From Oscillospiraceae bacterium (GTDB lineage: Bacteria; Bacillota; Clostridia; Oscillospirales; Oscillospiraceae): DNA of 7,232 bases. Shown piece by piece: positions 1-2,962 of this stretch. Under the pieces are notes generated by a model, which did no database searches, had not been told where the DNA came from, and worked only from the letters and a program-made list of their open reading frames with translations. The first letter of the stretch is position 1; the number at the start of each line of letters is the position of its first letter. The DNA lies in contig CACXHI010000249.1 in NCBI GenBank assembly GCA_902767395.1, forward strand, positions 1-7,232, given 5' to 3'. Both the position numbers and the translations under genes were made by a program.

Positions 1-86
1 ACGAACTGGTTCGAGCCGGTCAGCGCGTTGAACAGGGTTGTTTTGCCGCTGTTCGGGTTGCCCGCAAGAGCGATGCGAATACTCAT
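1..86 (-). CDS. feoB: Ferrous iron transporter FeoB, N-terminal fragment (cut by window edge)
   Basis: FeoB is the inner-membrane Fe(II) permease with a cytosolic G domain at its N-terminus. Only the first 28 codons are here, read leftward from the ATG at 86-84. They encode a beta strand followed by the P-loop GNPNSGKT (residues 9-16), the G1 motif typical of FeoB, then TLFNALTG. A modest ribosome site (AAAGGAAG) lies just upstream, and 45 bases separate the start from the feoA2 stop. The two preceding feoA genes in the same orientation make FeoB far more likely than another small GTPase. The G2-G5 motifs and membrane domain lie outside the window, so completeness cannot be judged. Confidence 0.93.
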   Translation of the reverse strand, partial: MSIRIALAGNPNSGKTTLFNALTGSNQF

Positions 87-131
87 AACCTACTTCCTTT
101 CTTCAAGTCTTTCTGCCTTGTGGATTGCGTT

Positions 132-353
132 CTATCGGACTTCAATCATCTCGGCGTCCGCCTTGCGCAGACTCAATTCATACCCGCGCACGGTGAGCTC
201 CAGCGGATCGCCCAGCGGGGCGACCTTGCGCACATAGATTTCCACGTTCTTCGTGATCCCCATGTCCATGATGCGGCGCTTGACGGCGCCTTCTCCATGC
301 AGTCTGACCACCACGGCGGTCTCTCCGACTCTGACATCTCTGAGTGTTTTCAA
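132..353 (-). CDS. feoA: FeoA-family protein, second copy (TTG start)
   Basis: FeoA proteins are about 75-residue cytosolic SH3-like beta-barrel proteins that support FeoB-dependent Fe(II) uptake. This copy has 73 residues beginning KTLRDVRVGE and containing IMDMGITKN and the C-terminal strand pair VRGYELSLRKADAEMIEV, all typical of FeoA. I place the start at TTG 353-351 because AGGAGG sits about eight bases upstream. A longer frame opening at 416 would run through the upstream feoA gene and has no ribosome site. It lies 14 bases after the stop of the first feoA and 45 bases before feoB, so all three are one operon. Tandem, diverged feoA copies are common in Clostridia; the sequence does not show why two are kept. 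Confidence 0.9.
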   Translation of the reverse strand: MKTLRDVRVGETAVVVRLHGEGAVKRRIMDMGITKNVEIYVRKVAPLGDPLELTVRGYELSLRKADAEMIEVR

Positions 354-367
354 TGCAGCTTCCTCCT

Positions 368-580
368 TCAGATCATGATCTTGTTCGCCAGCTCCTTGCT
401 GACGGCAACGCGGCAATCCTTGACGTTTACAATCAGGTTTCCGTTCAGGGCATTGACGACGCTGACTTCACCGCCCACATGGAAGCCGAGATCCTCCAAA
501 TGCTTCTTGACCTCGGGGCTCCCGCCGATCCGTTTTATGATTTGCGTCTGACCGGCTTCTGCAAAACTGAGAGGCATCAT
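368..580 (-). CDS. feoA: FeoA-family protein, first copy
   Basis: This is the first gene of the feo operon, a 70-residue SH3-like FeoA protein expected to assist FeoB in Fe(II) import. The sequence opens MMPLSFAEAGQTQIIKRIGG, continues with an LEDLGFHVGGEVSVV core and ends RVAVSKELANKIMI, which is the usual FeoA pattern. Two ATG codons in a row (580 and 577) follow a GGAGGG ribosome site, with spacings of about 5 and 8 bases; either may be used. A further in-frame ATG at 610 lies upstream of that ribosome site and is rejected. It differs clearly from the second feoA copy, so the pair is an old duplication rather than a recent repeat. Its leader carries the DtxR-type operators described separately. 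Confidence 0.93.
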   Translation of the reverse strand: MMPLSFAEAGQTQIIKRIGGSPEVKKHLEDLGFHVGGEVSVVNALNGNLIVNVKDCRVAVSKELANKIMI

Positions 581-602
581 AGTTTCCCTCCAATCTCCCG
601 TA

Positions 603-618
603 ATTAGCAAAAGCTAAT
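603..618. promoter_or_regulatory. Second TTAG-N6-CTAA inverted repeat in the feo leader
   Basis: The sequence ATTAGCAAAAGCTAAT has perfect six-base arms around a four-base A tract and the same TTAG-N6-CTAA spacing as the start-site operator. Its centre is 33 bases from that of the start-site operator, about three helical turns. It lies inside the transcribed leader, where a bound repressor could act as a roadblock or add cooperativity. As RNA, the short stem could also form a weak hairpin, but the match to the other copies favours a protein site. Confidence 0.6.
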
Positions 619-635
619 CTATAAATGTGAAAAAA

Positions 636-652
636 GTTAGCTGATCCTAACC
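636..652. promoter_or_regulatory. Probable DtxR-type operator at the feo transcription start
   Basis: On the minus strand this reads GGTTAGGATCAGCTAAC, an inverted repeat of GTTAG/CTAAC arms with six bases between TTAG and CTAA. It starts seven bases after the -10 element, so a bound repressor would cover the start point. All twelve bases of the pattern GGTTAG-N5-GCTAAC are shared with the operator in front of the DUF3793/flavodoxin operon, at almost the same distance from its -10. The half-site resembles the TTAGG/CCTAA half-sites of the DtxR/IdeR box, but the spacing is wider than the classical one. Confidence 0.72.
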
Positions 653-659
653 AAAAAAC

Positions 660-688
660 ATTATAGTTAGCAATTGCTTTTTTGTCAA
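660..688 (-). promoter_or_regulatory. Sigma-A promoter of the feo operon
   Basis: Read on the minus strand, TTGACA (688-683) and TATAAT (665-660) are separated by exactly 17 bases, a perfect consensus housekeeping promoter. Transcription should begin near 653, about 75 bases before the first feoA start. Such a strong promoter fits a gene set controlled by repression: one inverted-repeat operator begins about at the start site and a degenerate one fills the -35/-10 spacer. Confidence 0.9.
667..680. promoter_or_regulatory. Degenerate third operator within the feo promoter spacer
   Basis: TTAG-CAATTG-CTTT keeps one full half-site and two of four bases of the other, with an AGCAATTGCT palindrome at its centre. 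It occupies the spacer between the -35 and -10 of the feo promoter. Its centre is 30 bases from that of the start-site operator. Binding here would block RNA polymerase directly. The imperfect right arm makes this the weakest of the sites. Confidence 0.4.
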
Positions 689-715
689 GAGGCTTCGTAA
701 ATTTTTTTCATTCCG

Positions 716-744
716 TTGCTTTTTTGAAAAAACTATGATAGAAT
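716..744 (+). promoter_or_regulatory. Probable promoter of the DtxR-like regulator gene
   Basis: TTGCTT (716-721) and TAGAAT (739-744) are 17 bases apart, and a TG one base upstream of the -10 gives an extended -10 form. Transcription would start near 751, just before the ribosome site at 757-764. The promoter points away from the feo promoter, and no full TTAG-N6-CTAA site overlaps it, so strong autoregulation is not evident. Confidence 0.55.
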
Positions 745-771
745 GGCAAAGAAATGAAAGGAGGCCCCGTT

Positions 772-1146
772 ATGGCAATGCAGGAATCCGGAGAAATGTA
801 CCTTGAAACGATCTACGTGCTCTCACAGCAGTCCTCTGCCGTCCGCAGCATTGACGTTGCGGAGCGCATGAGCTTCTCCAAGCCTTCTGTCAGTCGCGCC
901 GTCGGTTTGTTGAAAAAAGACGGACTGCTGCTGATGGACGAAATGGGCTACCTGAAGCTCACGGAGGAAGGAGAGGAAAAGGCAAAGCGCATTTACGAGC
1001 GCCACACCGTCCTTTCCAGACTGCTGATGAATCTTGGCGTCGATGAAGAAACTGCCACGGAAGACGCCTGCCGCATCGAACACTATATCAGCGATCAGTC
1101 CTTTGACGCGATCAAGGCGCACATGGCCAAATACGGCGCCAAATAG
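772..1146 (+). CDS. Short DtxR/MntR-family metalloregulator, iron-type ligand set
   Basis: This is a 124-residue metal-dependent repressor made of a winged-helix DNA-binding domain (about 1-73, recognition helix around SKPSVSRAVGLL, 36-47) and a dimerisation/metal domain. It lacks the C-terminal SH3-like domain of DtxR, as does MntR. The metal-site residues are telling. Met9 stands where B. subtilis MntR has Asp8 and DtxR has Met10. The run ACRIEH (99-104) matches the DtxR Cys102-Glu105-His106 site, where MntR has Glu99 in place of the cysteine. His78 matches DtxR His79, but the other ancillary ligands (DtxR Glu83, His98) are not conserved. I infer iron rather than manganese sensing. The start at 772 is set by AAAGGAGG seven bases upstream; the in-frame ATG at 754 precedes that site. 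Its position between feo and flavodoxin operons, both carrying similar operators, suggests it controls both. Confidence 0.9.
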   Translation: MAMQESGEMYLETIYVLSQQSSAVRSIDVAERMSFSKPSVSRAVGLLKKDGLLLMDEMGYLKLTEEGEEKAKRIYERHTVLSRLLMNLGVDEETATEDACRIEHYISDQSFDAIKAHMAKYGAK

Positions 1147-1155
1147 CATTTTTTC

Positions 1156-1200
1156 AAACCACCCCATGCCGCAGAATTTTCGGCATGGGGCGGTTTGTTT
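1156..1200 (+). terminator. Rho-independent terminator after the regulator gene
   Basis: Sixteen-base arms (1156-1171 and 1181-1196) pair with one internal A/C mismatch around a nine-base loop, and the 3' side runs into GGTTTGTTTT. It starts ten bases after the regulator stop codon and separates this gene from the DUF3793/flavodoxin operon. The U tract is interrupted but adequate. Confidence 0.85.
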
Positions 1201-1241
1201 TGGGGAAAACTACGTCCGGAAAAAAATGCAAAAAATTTCTC

Positions 1242-1270
1242 TTGACATTTTCCGCGGCGTATGCTATAGT
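1242..1270 (+). promoter_or_regulatory. Sigma-A promoter of the DUF3793-flavodoxin operon
   Basis: TTGACA (1242-1247) and TATAGT (1265-1270) are separated by 17 bases, with an A-rich stretch upstream. Transcription should start near 1277. The operator at 1279-1296 therefore covers the first transcribed bases. Confidence 0.88.
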
Positions 1271-1278
1271 TCAAGCAC

Positions 1279-1296
1279 GGTTAGCGGACGCTAACC
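1279..1296. promoter_or_regulatory. Probable DtxR-type operator of the flavodoxin operon
   Basis: GGTTAGCGGACGCTAACC has perfect eight-base arms around a two-base centre and lies eight bases after the -10 element. It is the best-formed copy of the TTAG-N6-CTAA pattern found twice in the feo leader. Placement over the transcription start implies repression, most simply by the adjacent DtxR-like protein when iron is plentiful. Confidence 0.75.
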
Positions 1297-1323
1297 AGCA
1301 GAGCCGCAAAGGAGGCAGCGCAG

Positions 1324-1899
1324 ATGTCTGAACAACAATTCATCCGCAGTGCCGCGCCGACTCTGGCCGGGTTGAAAACCGGGAGTCTGTTTCCATACCG
1401 GTTTGAGCGAAAAAAGGACGCGATGCGAGAGCTGCGGCAGTACAATCGCAGACTCATGGCAAAGGGATTGCGTCTTCTGCCCCTGCGCATGACCGAGGAT
1501 TATGCGATGCTGTATCTCTACCGTCCGGGACGGCTCGGCGCGGATCTGCGACGCCGGGAGGCGGCGGATCTGCTGCAAGAGGTCGGCTACCCGGACTGCG
1601 GCGAGGCAAACTGCATCCGGGAATTGCGTCGCCGCCTGTCCAGCCAGACGGACTTTCCCCATGAGATCGGTCTGTTTCTGAGCTATCCGCCCGAGGACGT
1701 CCGCGCCTTCATGGAGCATCGGGACAGCGGGTGCAAATGTATCGGCTGCTGGAAGGTCTACGGCGATGAGCGGGCTGCGCGGATCAAATTCGCGCAGTAC
1801 GAGAAATGTACGCTTTGTTATTTGCGGCAGCACGCCAGGGGCTGTCCCTTGGAGGAGCTGACCGTGACAAACAAATTGGAAGGAGAAACGCTATGTTGA
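1324..1899 (+). CDS. DUF3793 family protein, cysteine-rich C-terminus
   Basis: This is a 191-residue soluble protein of a family without known function that I recognise as DUF3793 from the segment FPHEIGLFLSYPPEDV (111-126) and the WKVYGD motif (143-148). The C-terminal third is rich in cysteine (137, 139, 142, 162, 165, 174, and 191 as the last residue), with CxCxxC and CxxC spacings that could hold a metal or iron-sulfur cluster or act in redox; this is inference. The N-terminal half is strongly basic and arginine-rich. No signal peptide or membrane segment is seen. GGAGG lies eight bases before the ATG. The gene overlaps the flavodoxin gene by seven bases, so the two are co-translated and probably act together, and the iron-type operator suggests a role in iron limitation. 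Confidence 0.82.
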   Translation: MSEQQFIRSAAPTLAGLKTGSLFPYRFERKKDAMRELRQYNRRLMAKGLRLLPLRMTEDYAMLYLYRPGRLGADLRRREAADLLQEVGYPDCGEANCIRELRRRLSSQTDFPHEIGLFLSYPPEDVRAFMEHRDSGCKCIGCWKVYGDERAARIKFAQYEKCTLCYLRQHARGCPLEELTVTNKLEGETLC

Positions 1900-2318
1900 A
1901 AATCGCAGTTGTTTATTGGAGTGGAACCGGAAATACCGAGGCAATGGCGCGCGCCGTTTTGGAGGGCGTTCGCTCCGCGGGTGCGGAGGGTACGATGTAT
2001 CCCGCGTCCGATTTCAGCCCTGATTTGATTGAGAAGTTTGACGGCTTTGCCTTTGGCTGCCCCTCCATGGGTGCGGAATCTCTGGAGGACGGCGAGTTTG
2101 AGCCGATGTTTGAGGCCTGCAAGCCCCTGCTCGCCGGAAAGAAGCTCGCGCTGTTCGGCTCCTATGGCTGGGGCGACGGCGAGTGGATGCGCAACTGGGA
2201 GGAGGACTGCAAAGCCTCCGGCGCAGAGCTCGTCTGCCAGAGCGTCATCTGCTGCGAAGCACCGGACGAGGATGCGGTCAATCGCTGTAAGCAGTCCGGC
2301 ATGGCGCTGGCCCAATAA
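1893..2318 (+). CDS. fld: Short-chain flavodoxin
   Basis: This is a 141-residue FMN-binding electron carrier that commonly replaces ferredoxin when iron is scarce. The phosphate loop WSGTGNTE (9-16), the 60s loop GCPSMGAE (55-62) and the 90s loop YGWGDGEW (91-98, with the flavin-stacking Trp93) align closely with Clostridium beijerinckii flavodoxin; length and spacing agree. One difference is Ala61, where I recall Asp58 in the clostridial protein, in the loop that contacts flavin N5. The start at 1893 is chosen from AGGAG seven bases upstream and the flavodoxin N-terminus MLKIAVVYWSGTG; the frame also stays open upstream to 1806, inside DUF3793. The ATG overlaps the DUF3793 stop, showing translational coupling. 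Control is expected from the operator at 1279-1296. Confidence 0.93.
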   Translation: MLKIAVVYWSGTGNTEAMARAVLEGVRSAGAEGTMYPASDFSPDLIEKFDGFAFGCPSMGAESLEDGEFEPMFEACKPLLAGKKLALFGSYGWGDGEWMRNWEEDCKASGAELVCQSVICCEAPDEDAVNRCKQSGMALAQ

Positions 2319-2484
2319 CCTTGCTTTTCACGCGCCGGTTGAGCCACCCGGTTCGTGTGAGAGAAGTACGTCTCTTTCGGGTACTTTTTCCCCTGCGGTG
2401 TCGGACTTACCTCCCCGGCCCGCACCCTGCGAACGGAGCATCTCCGCCGCAGTCGGCATGAAGTGACGATCCATGCCAAAACCC
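2319..2484. other. Gene-free stretch with small inverted repeats
   Basis: I see no supportable gene here on either strand. AAGTAC/GTACTT arms (2364-2369 and 2381-2386) followed by TTTTT could be a weak terminator for the flavodoxin operon. Nearby CCGGTT (2335-2340) and CCCGGTT (2348-2354) form a short direct repeat. A minus-strand frame is open across it but has no ribosome site and looks incidental. The mixed hairpin character could mark a dispersed intergenic repeat, which one sequence window cannot decide. Confidence 0.45.
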
Positions 2485-2524
2485 AAACACGGGTACCGCC
2501 CGCCAACGGTACCCGTGTTTTATA
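2485..2524 (+). terminator. Strong hairpin terminator downstream of flavodoxin
   Basis: Perfect 14-base arms, AAACACGGGTACCG (2485-2498) and its complement (2507-2520), enclose an eight-base loop and end in GTTTTATAGTTT. Because the A tract on the left and T tract on the right are both present, it could work in both directions. It isolates the iron-related operon from the genes to the right. Confidence 0.88.
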
Positions 2525-2547
2525 GTTTCCTCCCCTTGAGTTTCCTG

Positions 2548-2576
2548 TTGAAAAAATGTGCCCGGTGGGGTATAAT
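2548..2576 (+). promoter_or_regulatory. Sigma-A promoter of the winged-helix gene
   Basis: TTGAAA (2548-2553) and TATAAT (2571-2576) are exactly 17 bases apart, giving a start near 2583 and a 5' UTR of about 58 bases. No TTAG-N6-CTAA site is present, so this gene appears not to share the iron operator. Confidence 0.9.
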
Positions 2577-2607
2577 AGCATTGAAAAAAGTTTGTTTGCT
2601 GCAAGAC

Positions 2608-2625
2608 CGCAGCCGATCGGCTGCG
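2608..2625. promoter_or_regulatory. 18-bp perfect palindrome in the 5' UTR of the winged-helix gene
   Basis: CGCAGCCGATCGGCTGCG is a perfect palindrome two bases before the AAAGGAG ribosome site (2628-2634). It could be a DNA operator, possibly for the protein encoded just downstream, or an RNA hairpin that affects ribosome access. Nothing in the window distinguishes the two. Confidence 0.5.
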
Positions 2626-2640
2626 TGAAAGGAGTCTCTT

Positions 2641-2823
2641 ATGGAAAACAAGGAACTGGTTCTGGACGTCATGCGCAAGGCGGGCGAGCCGCTGAACGCA
2701 GGGAAGGTGGCGGAGCTGACCGGTCTGGACCGGAAGCTCGTGGACAAGGTCTTCACCGAGCTAAAAAAGGAAGGGGCCATTGTCTCCCCCGTCCGCTGCA
2801 AGTGGGAGCCCGCCGAGAAGTAA
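2641..2823 (+). CDS. Small winged-helix-like protein (60 aa)
   Basis: This is a 60-residue protein whose sequence reads as one minimal winged helix. Helix 1 is ELVLDVMRKAG (5-15), followed by the PLNAGKVAELTG turn-helix (17-28), a recognition-like helix LDRKLVDKVFTELKKEG (29-45) and a short beta wing AIVSPVRCKWEP (46-57) with one cysteine. Such proteins may bind nucleic acid; I do not recognise a characterised family member and assign no symbol. AAAGGAG lies six bases before the ATG. It has its own promoter and is followed by a strong terminator, so it is mainly monocistronic. It could be a local regulator of copA next door or be unrelated; FeoC also has this fold but usually carries a cysteine cluster that is missing here. 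Confidence 0.82.
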   Translation: MENKELVLDVMRKAGEPLNAGKVAELTGLDRKLVDKVFTELKKEGAIVSPVRCKWEPAEK

Positions 2824-2837
2824 ACCGCCAGGCAAAC

Positions 2838-2875
2838 GGGTAGGAGGGCGCGTCCCTCCTACCCCATCATTTTTT
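2838..2875 (+). terminator. Rho-independent terminator after the winged-helix gene
   Basis: GGGTAGGAGGG (2838-2848) pairs perfectly with CCCTCCTACCC (2854-2864) around a five-base loop, followed by CATCATTTTTT. The 11-bp GC-rich stem and T run (2870-2875) are classic. It ends about 80 bases before copA. Confidence 0.92.
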
Positions 2876-2881
2876 GACAAC

Positions 2882-2909
2882 GACTCTGTTCCGCAGAGGT
2901 CTCTTTTTC
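2882..2909 (+). terminator. Second T-tailed hairpin in the copA leader (terminator or attenuator)
   Basis: CTCTG (2884-2888) pairs with CAGAG (2894-2898) around TTCCG, extended by GA/TC pairing across a bulged G, and then runs into TCTTTTTC. It looks like a small intrinsic terminator. It sits immediately before the AGGAGG of the leader peptide, so it may attenuate transcription into copA rather than simply back up the previous terminator. Confidence 0.55.
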
Positions 2910-2923
2910 AGGAGGCGGAATCC

Positions 2924-2962
2924 ATGATGCAGACAGATATTTGCAAAGGGGTGTCAAGATGA
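2924..2962 (+). CDS. Predicted 12-residue leader peptide upstream of copA
   Basis: ATG at 2924 (with a second ATG following) is preceded by a full AGGAGG (2910-2915) at eight bases, the best ribosome site in this leader. It opens the frame MMQTDICKGVSR and ends with TGA at 2960-2962. The stop codon overlaps the copA ATG as ATGA, so ribosomes finishing the leader are placed exactly at the copA start. The peptide has one cysteine and no resemblance to a known family. I infer a coupling leader; it could instead be a ribosome site left by a shifted gene start. Confidence 0.5.
   Translation: MMQTDICKGVSR

Noticed and set aside
354..416. N-terminal extension of the second FeoA from the ATG at 416
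   Set aside because: The extension overlaps the first feoA coding sequence, has no ribosome site and does not match FeoA N-termini; TTG 353 has a strong site.
754..771. Upstream ATG for the DtxR-like regulator
   Set aside because: It lies before the AAAGGAGG ribosome site, which is correctly placed only for the ATG at 772, and the family N-terminus begins at about that point.
2838..2865. CsoR-type copper operator formed by the G/C-tract palindrome before copA
   Set aside because: The arms are GGGTAGG...CCTACCC, the opposite polarity to the TACCC...GGGTA arrangement I associate with CsoR sites, and the T run makes a terminator the simpler explanation.
2874..2902. TTGACA as a copA promoter
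   Set aside because: No sequence resembling TATAAT is found 15-18 bases downstream (AGGTCT at 17), and the hexamer overlaps a terminator T run.
2941..2958. TTG start six codons upstream for CopA
   Set aside because: There is no ribosome site at the right distance, and the metal-binding domain begins naturally at ATG 2959, which has AAAGGGG upstream and the ATGA coupling to the leader peptide.
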